In this document: in pieces, positions 12,628 through 23,900 of the stretch
How positions within the stretch are numbered: the first letter of the stretch is position 1
Layout: each line of letters starts with the position of its first letter
NCBI GenBank assembly: GCA_006538405.1
Contig: BJKQ01000001.1
Coordinates: 3,472,001-3,536,000 of the forward strand
Reading direction: 5' to 3'
DNA length: 64,000 nt
From: Hansfordia pulvinata
Taxonomy: Eukaryota; Ascomycota; Sordariomycetes; Xylariales
Notes under the pieces: model-generated
What the model was told of the DNA's origin: nothing
Database searches by the model: none
Seen by the model: the letters and a program-made list of their open reading frames with translations, nothing else
Program-made: the position numbers and the translations under genes

Positions 12628-13456
12628 GACACGCCGAGGGCAGGTGGCTTGCATGCAATCGGCAGCAGGCTGGCGTGGCAATCTGGTGCCCTCTCGTGCC
12701 TCTGCTGCTGCTGCTGCTGCTGTCGGGCCATGCCCGAGGCAGATGCTCGCATGTCGCGTGTGCATTCATGTCGCATGTATTTAATGGCTGCCTTCTTGCC
12801 TCCCGGCTCTACACCAGACCTGCGAGGCCCTGTGCGGTGCAAGTGCCTGTGTGAGATGGCCTGATGCCCGCAGATCAAAGACGTACGTTAGAGCACGCAC
12901 GGCAGAAAAGGGGGTCAGTGGGCAGCTGGGCAGAGATTGATCTGCAGAGCTCGTGGCACGGATTGGGGCTGTCACATAACACAGGAGAAGAGATCGCAGA
13001 TTGTGTCGGTTCTGGTCTTCCATTATTAGGTGGTATCCAACGTCGCTAAAGTATGCGGCGCAGGTTGCGAGGAAAGCCTGCCTGTCCACCAGGCGCCCGC
13101 CCCTCCTTTGCTGCGCAGGACGAATACTCCGGACGAACCCGCGGCTGGACATGTCCTGCGTGGGCCGCGGGCGCCTACCTATCCAGTCAGTCATCCATGG
13201 GTCATCCATCCATTGACTGACTGATGTCCCTCGCCTCACATTAACATAACCCATGCAGTTGCTTCTCTTGGCAAACTGTCACATGCAATTCATCCCTATG
13301 CGCCAAAGGTTGCCCCGTCCCATGATCGTCCCGTGCTCCCTCTCTATTCGTGAATAAAACATGAAAATGGCTATGCGTCAAAATGCAGTAATGGTACAGT
13401 AGGTGTACCCCCCTCGGGAGGGCCTCCTCATTCGTGTGCGCGCCGCTGGCAGCACA

Positions 13457-14148
13457 TCACCAAGGCCCCGTGTAGGCGGGATACGTGGTGTGCCACATTC
13501 CGTCGTCCCAAGTCGTCGGGGTGGAGCGGAGACTGCTGGTGGTGGTCGGTGCCGCTGTAGCGGAAGTGGGGGCGGGGTCGGTCGAGGTCGTTGGAGACGT
13601 GTCTGCGTCCGCCCGCGTCGAGGTGGGGCGCGTGCTGGCGGCGGAAGTCGACGTTGTTGGTGGCGTCGTGGAGTCTTGCGAGGGACGCGGCGGCGCGGGG
13701 GCCGCGTTGGTCGCGCTCGCCGTTATTGTCGGCCCATCTTTGCCTTTGCCTTTGCCGTCCGGCTCCTCGCGGGTGGTGGTCGCGATAATGGTGGTGGGCT
13801 GCACGTCGATGACCGAAACGGTCGTCGATATCTTCTGCGTCTCCGTCGCGGGCGTCGCCGTCACCGTGAGGGTGTCGGTTACCGAGGGTGGGCTCTTGGT
13901 GACGGTTGTCGGGCTCGGGGTTTGCGTCTGGATCTCCGTCTCTGTGTGGAAGACTGTAGCTGTAGAGCCGGTCGAGGTTGTAGAGCCACCCTCTCCTTGG
14001 CTGCCGTCGATGGCGATGACCGAGTAGGTGGCGCGGGCGCGCGGGGCTCTGCCGGGCGATGCCTCCAATCAAGAAAGGGCAGTGCAAGCGACGGGCCGGC
14101 CACGGCGGTAACTGCGCATAGCAGGGATAGAGGCCGGAAGGGCCGCAT
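13457..14148 (-). CDS. Thr/Ser-rich secreted protein with an apparent frameshift
   Basis: An ATG at 14148 opens a good signal peptide (MRPFRPLSLLCAVTAVAG, then PSLALPF). About 25 codons later the reading frame that makes sense changes: from about 14068 down to 13457 a different frame encodes ARATYSVIAIDGSQG and then a long Thr/Ser/Pro-rich stretch (TVTATPATETQKISTTVSV, and many TTTS and TSTS runs) ending YPAYTGPW. That composition is typical of heavily O-glycosylated fungal wall or secreted proteins. No GT..AG pair of normal size joins the two frames. The span of 692 nt is one base short of a multiple of three, so a single missing base would make one continuous ORF of about 230 codons. No enzyme domain is recognised. 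An unrecognised tiny intron or a true pseudogene are alternatives. Confidence 0.6.
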
Positions 14149-16846
14149 CTTGGGTTCGCCGTGCTCTGGGGTAGCTTCGGAAGAGCGGGGCGGGAGCGTG
14201 GGTTGCTGTGCGTCCGCGGGGGGGGGGGGAGTGGATGGTGAGAGCGGGCAGGAATGCAGCAAAAGAGACAGGAATGCGCATCGCGCGCAGCAACGCGCGC
14301 AGAGGGTATTTATTGTCAGGCTCGCTGGCGAGCGCGACGCGAAGAGATATGGGAAGGCTGGGAGCGCGGCCCGCGTGTGCGCCGGGCGGCCGACAGGCCC
14401 AGGCCGCCTCCTGTGTCTGGTGAAGCAATCTAGATGCCGGGTTCCCGCACTCGTTCAACGGCCGCGGGTGGTTGGGAGGTGGGTCTCGAGAGCCGTTACC
14501 AGCCACGCGATAACGCCGGATAGGGAATAGGCGCGTTCGGCCAAAGTCGGCGGGGACGAGGGGTGCGATGGCGTACCTGCATTAGCGCTAGAAGCCCGGA
14601 GACAGGCCCTGCAGGGCACTACAAGTACAAGCGAGACCTGGCCTGGGGGGGTTGGACGCAGCCAGGACATGGTCCGAGTACTTACGAGCAGTGAAGGCAC
14701 ACCAGGGCCACCTTGCTTCCATCCGATGGTGATTAAGGTACGCTGCGGTTCGGGTTCATCTCTTAGGTGGTAGGTACCATCAGGACAGGTGCCCGCCCGG
14801 GAACGAGGAACCGTACGATTCAACCCACTGCCATCGTCTCGCGATACTGCACTACAATTACGGGCACAGTCTCGGATGCAGGCGCGAAAGCAGTGGATTT
14901 AGAACCTTGTGAGCCCGTTTCCTTCAAGGGATGGGGAAATGGAACTTGAATACTCGCCCTAGTTTTGGGCAGAATTTCTCAAAGTCTTTATCACAATCAG
15001 CGGCTCAAGAACGACCCCACAAACTCGCTACCTTAGGTATGAAGCAATGCCTCATATACGTAGAAAGGTCTAGAAGCCATACCTCCATTCCCGATCGCCT
15101 TGCACTTTCGCACTTGGGCGGAGCCCATAGTTGATGTGATTGATCAGGCCGGCAATGCAAACCGCCTACGTAATAAGTTAGGTAGGCTGTGTTGACGAAT
15201 GAAATAGGCACTTACATGATAGTGTGCCCCGAAGGCCTGCGTCCCTGTAATTGGCTGTGGCTGTGCAAGAACTCGACCACCTCCAAGCCGGGTGTCCCGT
15301 CATCCCATGTCGCCATCAACCAGCCGAACTCGGAATCCACTTATTATAACTGTGGTAATAATACTCGTACGAGCAGGTCAGGTACTGGCAGCAAAGGCTG
15401 CCGCCTGCTAGCGACGATCACTACGAGCCATGACACAGCATGGCAAGGCCCAGCACCAAGATGGCCACCCACGTCGTCTTGCACGAGCCCACGCAACATC
15501 GCCTGCCAGCTCAGCTGTGCGTCGCATGCTACGTTGACTCGCAGATGCATATACCCGATGGCGATCCTCAATCCTGCTCGACCGAATATCTCCGGAGCAA
15601 CATGACAGTACGAGTGGCCCGGCATGGCATTTGCAAGTCTGACTGGTAATTTTCGATGACACGGAGGCACGGGAGGCCGTGGGAGGGCTGATGAGCTGAG
15701 GGGTGGATCTACCTTTTAGGTGGTACCTGGTAATAAATAAACTGTACGAGTACGCGTACCTAGTGGAGGTCCTGGTGTGAATCCGACGGCGGCGCGGGGC
15801 CCAGCTCAGCCCAGGTCGAACTAATACCTCCAGAGTCATCCGCCCTCCGTGCCTCCCACCTCTGAGTGATGACGCAAATCCTGCTGCTCGCAAATGGTGC
15901 TGCGCCACCCCGCACCACCTGGGAAGGGGCGACAGTCTCCAACCTGCACAGCCGGTGCCTGCCCTCCACTGGAATGATATCCGACGATAAAATGTACTCC
16001 GTGAGGTAATGGATGATGGAGACCTCGACTGCCAGATGACCCAACATAGGTGATAGGTACATGATGGTCCTACCTGAATGGCAGCGATGGGTACATGTAG
16101 GTAACGGCAGCCACGCGCCCGTAGAAGGAGCTGCCTGCTCAGCAACAGCTGGAGGTAGCCGTCGGGTGGATGTACTCATCGTTTGAGAAAGGTCCAGTGG
16201 CTCAGGCTGTGCTCGTGGCCTCCATCTGCAGGCGGGCAGGCGGGCAAAGTCCCAGCGACCTGACGACACAGCCTCGAACCAGCCTGCCGTGGTTGCGCGT
16301 TCCGGCCCAACTGGTTGGGTTTATAACGCCCTCCACCACCCGGCTGGAGGCCAGCCCAGGCTCGACACACGATCACGCGCCTGTGGGACAGCAGCACCAT
16401 CTCCCACCTTCAAGGACTCGGACCGGACCACGCATCTTCTTCTTCCCCGCTTCCACTGCATCTGTATCTATTCTGCGCTTGCTTCTGCCCGTCTTCAAAC
16501 CACCCTAGGACGACAGATCTGCTCGGTTCAGCTACCCCTCGCGACAGCTCCCTGCCCGACTTGCCGACCTAGTTAGCAACCCGACCGCCTCACTCGCCTT
16601 GCTCCATCCGCCTGCTCTGCTCGATCCTTGACGGGACCTGCCCGAAACGTGCGCACCTTCTCCGAAGTACCTAAGGTATCTTGCACATCACCGCACCTTG
16701 TGACCCGACGACGCCCGGCCTCGCCTCCGCCGTCCTATCACCGCCGCCAACCCCCGACACCAACCACAGATTCGATCCCGCCAGCCGCGCCCCTCGTTCC
16801 CGTCACCGCCTCCTCCTCCTAATCGTCTATCCACCTGCGCCGCAAC
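14149..16846. other. Spacer; annexin promoter at the right end
   Basis: No gene supported. A few frames near 15.2-16.1 kb have reasonably mixed composition, and one leftward frame ends in a hydrophobic tail (TTWVAILVLGLAMLCHG, about 15440-15490), but I could not build a spliced model with a start codon. The last 300 nt before 16847 are C-rich and pyrimidine-rich, as expected for a fungal promoter and 5' leader of the annexin gene. An ACCTAAGGTA motif lies near 16670. Confidence 0.5.
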
Positions 16847-18370
16847 ATGTCGTATCCGTACGGTCAGCCTGGCTACGGCGGCCCGCCTCAGTACGGGCAG
16901 CCCCCTCCTCCCCAATACCCTCCTCAAGGCGGCCATTATCCACCACCTGCTGGCCAATACCCGCCGCAGGGACACTACCCACCGCCAGGCCACCACCATC
17001 CCCCTGCCGGACCTCCTGCCGGCGCCCCATACCAGCAGCCTCACCACGGGCATTATCCTCCCCCCGGCGGCCCGCCTGCTCCGGCAGGTCACTACCCCCC
17101 ACCCCATGCCCCCGCGTATCCGCCTCAGCAAAGCCATTACCCCCCTCCCTCCCACAGCCCATACCCCCCTCCGCAGGGTAGCTACCCGCCACCGCATGGC
17201 CAACCAGGGTACGGCGCGCCGCCGGGGCCGCCAGGAGGCCATCATGGAGCCCCCCATGCTCCTCCGGCTGCCCATCACGGCCACGGTGTACCACCGCATG
17301 GAGCCCCACCGCCCGGCAGCTTCGCGACGCCCCCCAGTCTAGGATACGCACCCACTCAGATTAACTGGAACGCCCTGCCTGATGCGCAGGCCCTTCGATC
17401 AGCGATGAAGGGATTCGGGACCAATGAGAAGGTCCTGATCCGCACCCTGGCAACGAAAGACCCCTTGCAGGTCGAGGCGATCAGGAATAGCTTCCAGCGC
17501 GATATTGGACGCAACCTCCAGAAGGACATCGAGTCTGAAACCAGTGGATGGTTCGAAAAGGGTCTCGTGGCTCTTCAGTGGGGGCCATTGCTGCATGACG
17601 TGCACCTGGTGCGTGAGGCCATAAAAGGCGCTGGCACCAACGAGGATGTCCTCAACGACGTCCTACTGGGCCGCAGTAACGCCGACCTCAACGCCATCAA
17701 GAACGAGTATCAGCGACAGTTCAACCGTTCCCTGGAGAATGACGTCAAGGATGACCTGAGCATGAAAACGTGCCAGCACTTCATGATTGTCATGGCTGCC
17801 CGCCGGAACGAAGACAGCGCGCCCGTCAACCACCAGGCTGTCGAGCAGGAGGTCCGCGACTTGTACGGTGCCACGCAAGGCAAGGTGGGCACTGATGAGA
17901 TGCTTGTCTGCTCCATACTCTCCACGCGAAACGACCGCCAGATCCACGCAATCAACGCCGAGTACGAGCGCCAATTCAGGACGTCGCTCCAGGAGGTAAT
18001 CCGCAAGGTAAGTCGGGCAGCGGTAGCTGACCTTCCAGCCACGCAAGCAAGACCACTCGTAAGCAACTAACACACCGCGCAGGAATTCAGCGGTCACATG
18101 CAAGATGCTCTGCTTTTCCAGCTTCGCAGCGCCCTCAACAAGCCGGTACATGCGGCTAGTCTACTCGAGGAGGCAATGGCCGGAGCCGGCACCAAGGACA
18201 AGTTGCTGGTGTCCAGGGTGGTGCGGTTCCACTGGGACCAGAGATTCATGGCTGAAGTCAAGCGTGCTTATCAAGATCGCTTCCGCAAGAACCTGGCAAG
18301 TCGTATTAAAGGGGAAACCAGTGGGGATTATGAAAAATTGCTCTTGGCCTGCATAGGGGAGTCGGTCTGA
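16847..18370 (+). CDS. Annexin with a Pro/Tyr/Gly-rich N-terminal tail
   Basis: Calcium-dependent phospholipid-binding protein, expected on the cytosolic side of membranes. Two exons, 16847-18007 and 18083-18370; the 75-nt intron (GTAAGT..GCAG) joins VIRK to EFSGHMQDAL in phase 0, giving 482 aa. Residues 1 to about 165 are a low-complexity tail of YPP, GHYPPP and GQYPP units. The annexin core starts near INWNALPDAQALRSAMKG (about 171) and has four repeats, each with a type II Ca-binding-like loop: GFGTNE, GAGTNE, KVGTDE and GAGTKD. Length and layout match fungal annexins such as the Neurospora and Aspergillus AnxC group. The tail resembles those of animal ANXA7/ANXA11 in composition, which is convergence or shared function and not proof of orthology. 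Missing the intron would end the protein at RPLVSN. Confidence 0.95.
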
Positions 18371-20953
18371 TGGAACTTGGACACTCCCGAGGTTCGCGGC
18401 CATGCCGGGCCGAGAAGGGCAAACAGAATTGTCGCCCCCATTCGTCTCTTTTCTCCGGAGGCAAGGTGCAGCTGCGTGCCGACTGCGCTTATTTCATTGG
18501 CCGCCGAAACCTCCATTACCAGACTTCAGTAATCAAAAGGAACGCCGCCGACGTCTCGGTGCTCAAAGCGACGACCATGGTGCGCCCACCTCGGCACCAG
18601 GCTGCATTCGATTAAGGCAGCGCAAGTCCTATTGCAGCCCCCGACAGCAGTTCTCGTGACCCACACACTGGTGGTTGGGTCGTGCAGCGAGGGAACCGAG
18701 CTCCGGACTCTGTACACCGCAGGCTGCTCGCACACCGACGCATTGGGAGACAGGCGCGCCCGCCCGCAAAGAGGTGCAGATGCGAGCGGGCCTTTTTGGC
18801 ATTGCCGCTCGATGGAGGCGACGGCAGGTTACGCACAAATCAGGGATCTGTTCGAGGGTCAGCCCCCTCTTGGTGTTCAGCGCCACCAGGAGCAAATGAG
18901 AATCAAGAGCGAGGCAATAGCCATGACAATAATAGAACGAGAGACGGTGTGGGGTGGTCGATATCCCCTCCCCCTCCTTACCTTCGCAACTCTGGTCACC
19001 TCTACCCGTGTTTCTGTGCTTGGGCATGCTTGCAGACGCACCTGGTGCTGTGACATACGATGGTGATCATGGGCACATCCATGTCCTCCGTACGGAACAT
19101 TATCTGTACGAGAGCTAGTGGGCGACCACGCCTAGTGGCATTTGGCAGATGGACCCTGGCATGCCTGGCCAGAACCATGATGGACAGCAGAGCCGACGAA
19201 CAGGGGTTTCAGGTAGTCTGAGATGGGGAGTACGGAGTAGGGGGCGCACTTCATGGACGCACTCACAGGTTCTCTTCCAATCCATGGATGATGGAACTGG
19301 AAGGCAGGGGTGCCAGGGGATGGGCACGGGCCCCAGTGCCGGGCGATGCGATGATGGGTCACCTCAAGTCGGTCGGTTGTCGTCGTCGTCAGCCCCAGTA
19401 CTCGTATGTAAGTCCGGTACCTGAAGGAGGTATCTAGGGTCAGGATACATCTCTTATTGCAGTTGCGTACGAGTACAGCCTCCAATTCTCACCTGATACT
19501 ATGTATCGTGTGAGGTGCATGTCCAGGGTGGTACTCATACGATCGAGTATGTACGTGCTCGTACATACCGATGTAGGTAGCCTGGTCTCCAGGCTGGCCA
19601 AGCCGAGTCGAAGGGAGCGGTCCGGCTAGTCGACCCAGCGCGCAGTCACGGCCACACTGCTGGGCCAGCAAAAGCAAAATACCTCGTGGAGCTAGATACT
19701 AGTCTCGCAGCCAGCAGCCACCTGCAGCAGGCTGTCGCCGCCGTCTTGCTGTGTTCGGGTAGAAAACCCGGAGTCTCGTCTCTGTGGGAGAGGGTTTGGG
19801 ACACCCTCGTGGCTCTCCGGCCGGCGGCGGTGGTGGTGGTGGGCGGCCTTCTCCGCTTATGCCCTTCCATTGCGCATGTGAACCCTTGCAACCCTGCGCC
19901 GGGGGGGGGGGGGGGGGGGTGGAGTCAGGGTCTGGTTACACAGCAGCGGGCTGGGAACACCCACGTACTCGTAGGTTGGACAGGCCGTCGTAGATCAATT
20001 CTGGACCTTGTTCCCCAGGCGCAGGCGAGCCATCCGCCGACACGACATCGACCGCTGGTGATTCCTCCGCCATGTCAGAAGCTGCCGGCCTGCAAGCCGC
20101 CATCGAAATGTTGAGGGGCTGTGCGCCGGCGCCGGGCCAGGCGGTGAGGATGGAGAGGAGGGGGAACTTCGTCATTGCTGATTCAAAAAGTCGACGGGCT
20201 CCCGACTCCACCGGACCACCTCCGCTCGTTTCGTCTCTTCCTTTCGGTTCATGGGTTCCTGATCAAACGGCCCCTCGACGTGAATGACCAAGTTTGTCTT
20301 GTTGCCATCGCTGCTGCTGCTGCTGCTCGTCTCCTCAACAACGACACTTGGAAGAGTTTCCCTGGACCGGCTGTGACGAGGGTCTGTGAGCGAGGCGGGT
20401 TCTGTTGTCGTCCCTCCCCCTTGACGTGCTGCCTTGGTCTCGCCTACCTACCTGGTTGTTGCCATCCATCCATCCATCCATCCAGCTACCCCTTTATCCA
20501 ACCTCGAGACTATTGACACTCTACTCTTCCTCTCCCATACCCCCACCGGGTCGTGTCTGTCGGCGCGCGCACTCGACTGGGCTTGGGCGTCTCTTTGCTT
20601 GTGGCCTTCGGTCGTCGTCAATGCAAGTACCTCCAAGCTATCCACCGCCTGACTGGTTACCTACACCTTCTTCCGTACCTACGAGTACCTTGGCTGGAAG
20701 GCACTTCCAAGGCTTCCAAGCGAGCACTGCACCATTACCTACCTCTGGTCTGGTACCTACCTTATCCGGTAGCGTACGTACCAGTCGCATAAGGTAGTAG
20801 GTTAGGTAGTAGGCATCCATGGGTGCCTCGCGCCTGCCTGCCGCCAAAGTCGCCGCGCCGCTCTTGCCGTCTAACCTATAAGCCGCCCCTCCTGCGCACC
20901 TGCGCACCAGCGCGACTGCCGTTGTTTGAGGCCGTTGAATTGTTCCGAATCGA
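18371..20953. other. Spacer with a poly-G tract; ABC transporter promoter at the right end
   Basis: No gene supported. Short frames at 18.6-19.1 kb and 19.7-20.1 kb overlap on both strands and show no domain. It holds a 19-nt poly-G run, CATC repeats (20465-20485), several TACGAGTA/GGTACCTACC motifs (19396, 19460, 19962, 20678-20765) and the promoter and leader of the downstream ABC gene. Confidence 0.5.
19901..19919. repeat. Poly-G homopolymer, 19 nt
   Basis: Uninterrupted run of G on the plus strand between CTGCGCC and TGGAG, in non-coding sequence. Exact length is uncertain in any assembly. Confidence 0.9.
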
Positions 20954-23900
20954 ATGCCGGCGGCCATGTCGAGCCTTCCCCATCCGAACGGGGCCCTCTC
21001 CCATGCGTCTCCCTCTAGATTCCCGCTTTGGGACATGGCCCCGCCATTGCTGCACCCCGAATCACCCGCCGACTCGCCTGCAGCCCTTCAGCCGCTTGCA
21101 CTTGGGCGTCTCCGCCTGCTGAACCACCCCGTCGGCGCCGCCTCGCGCAATGCCGCCGCCGCCGCCGACCTCGCCGCAACCTGCGCCATCGTCCAGGCTG
21201 CCGTCGCCGCCCTCTGCCTGCTCGCCTTTCTGTCCCGCCGCGTCGTGCCAGCCGGGCCCCAATGGATCCGCCCCTTCGCCCAGGAGCTACCGCCGCCGCT
21301 GCCGCCACCGCCGTCTCCGTGTCGCCCCGCTCGCCGATGGGCCGGCTGGGCCTCGGCCCTCTTCCTTTTGGCATGCCTCGGCCTCCTGCTGTCCACGGCG
21401 GCGGCCGTCGTGCTGCCCTTTGATCTTGCCCTGGCCGCCCAGCCCATACCGTGGGCTGCGTGTCTCATGATCATCGCGGTGGGCCGACCCCTGAAGACAC
21501 CCAAGACACTGCTCTTCGTCCATGCCGTTATCGCCGCAAACAATCTGACCGTGGTGCTCGCCGGCGCGGCCCGCAACGGCCATGCCCTGCTCGCCCACAG
21601 CGCACTGCTCGCTACCGCCATGGCCTCCGTCTGTGTCATTCTGGCCATGCCCATGCGGCATCCCGACCTTTCCATCCGCCATCCGGACCCGGATGTCGCC
21701 GAGATTGCCCGACCCTATAGCCCTCCCGACTCGGGTTTCCGGAGCCCCGAGGACCGCATCACATTGTGGCAGTTTATGACCGTTTCCTGGATGGCGCCTC
21801 TCATCAGTCGCGGCTGCATCAAGGATCTGGATGATGGCGACGTGTGGAAGCTCCCTTTCGAATTCCAGCACACGAGGCTGCATCTCCTCTTTCGCGACTT
21901 GCAAGGCTCACTCATGAGACGACTGCTCGTGGCAAACGGCCTGGATTTGATCACTGTCACCATCCTGGGCGTCCTCGCCACCTTGGCGATGCTTGCGCAA
22001 CCTCTGCTCCTACAGAAGCTACTGCAGTCCATTGACCGGGGCGCAAGCCATCGACTTGAGTCTATTTACTGGGCACTGGGCATTGCCCTGCTAAGATTCC
22101 TCGCCGCGCAGAACAATGTCCTCACAATATGGTACAGTCGGCGCTCTTATGAGCGGGCTCGTGGTGAGATGCTAACCACCATCTACGCAAAAACGCTCTC
22201 GAGAAAATCGGTCGGCCTCCTCATCGAAGGGGACGAAAGCCCTGCGAACGGCAACGGTACGACAAATCACAATGGAAATGGAAACAGCCACGCCATTGGG
22301 AACGGCCACACCACCGCCAACGGCCATACGAACCACAACGGCTCCCTTGCAACCGAAACACAGCCTTTACTTTGTGGCAAGTCCAAAGCCAGGAGAAAAG
22401 GCTGGGGATCTCGGGTTCCAAGGCCACTCAGGACCCTTTTGACCCGTATGAGGGTTCTGCGTAAGCCTGAGCACAGTGCCGGAGAGAAAGCTGCCAAATC
22501 AGCTGCGCCCAGCGCGAGCATGGGCAAGATCTTGAACCTGATGAGAGGCGACTGCTACGAGGTCGCGCAGCGTTTCTGGGAGGCCGACTCTCTCGTCACC
22601 AAGCCTCTCCAGCTCATACTGTCCTTTGCTCTGGTATGGCAGTTTCTTGGCTGGTCTTGCATAGTCGGCGTGGCTTGGGTTCTTCTCGTGCAGGCCATCA
22701 ATGCCTACTGTGTTCGGAAATTGGCACAGCGCGAGAATGCCCGGAGGACCGCGACAGACGTCAGGCTCCAGGTTACGTCCCAATTTGTTGAAGCCATACG
22801 GCACCTGCGATGGTACGATTGGCAATCCAAGTGGCTCGGTGATATCTTGAAGGCCCGCAACAAAGAGCTGTACTTTCGCGTCATCACTGGGCTGTGGAGC
22901 GTAGCTATCTCGGCCACCAACATCTCAGCCGGTGCACTGTTTCCGGTCTTTAGCTTCTTCGCCTACACATTCATTGCCAAGGAGCCCTTGACGATTGACG
23001 TTGCTTTCCCCGCCCTGCAGTTGTTTGCCATGGTGGAGGTTGCACTGAAACAGCTTCCAGACCTGGTTACTGTATGGATCAACGCCTACGTCGCAATGGG
23101 CCGCCTGAACGCCTTCATGAACGAACCTGACAAAGAGGAGGGCCACGGCGGTGAGATCACCGACATCGCATTCGAAAACGCCAGCTTTTCCTGGCCCAGC
23201 AATCAACGGCAGGCATTGCGAGACATTAACATCAAGTTCTCAAACGGCCTGTCAGTCGTATGTGGCCGTGTTGGCACCGGGAAAACCGCGCTCTTGCAAG
23301 CCGTCCTCGGTGAACTCGACCAACGCAAAGGGGGCTGCGTTCTGCCGAACGAAATGGTCGGCTACTGTGCTCAATCTCCATGGCTGCAAAACATGAACAT
23401 CCGCGACAATATTCTGTTCAACTTCCCCATGGACCCGGTTCGGTACAAGCAAGTCATTGATGCCTGCGCCCTGACAGTGGACCTCTCTCAGTTCAAGTAT
23501 GGAGATCTCACCAACATCGGCGAAAACGGAATCGGCCTCTCAGGGGGCCAAAAAGCACGAGTGGCTCTGGCGAGAGCCGTGTACAGCAAGTCTCGCATAT
23601 TGTTGCTGGACGATCCTCTCGCAGCTCTTGACCATCACACAGCGCAATCCATAGTACGCAAACTCTTGCAGGGGCCTTTGGTCAAGGACCGCGTTGTCGT
23701 TCTCGTCACCCACAGAGTCGACCTCGTCACCCACTTGGCCACACAGGTGATCGAAGTCTCTGACAAAACGGCTCGCATCCTGGAGCATGAGCAAATCAAG
23801 CAACGTGCTGGTCTTCTGGCGCACGAACTGGAGGCCCAGCGGACATCTGATGACGAAATCCACGCAACCAGCGAAGAGCAAGACGCCGCCGCAGTGCCTG

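Noticed and set aside
15344..16145. Reverse frames with a hydrophobic tail
   Set aside because: Frames are interrupted and no exon model reached a start codon; composition is not distinctive.
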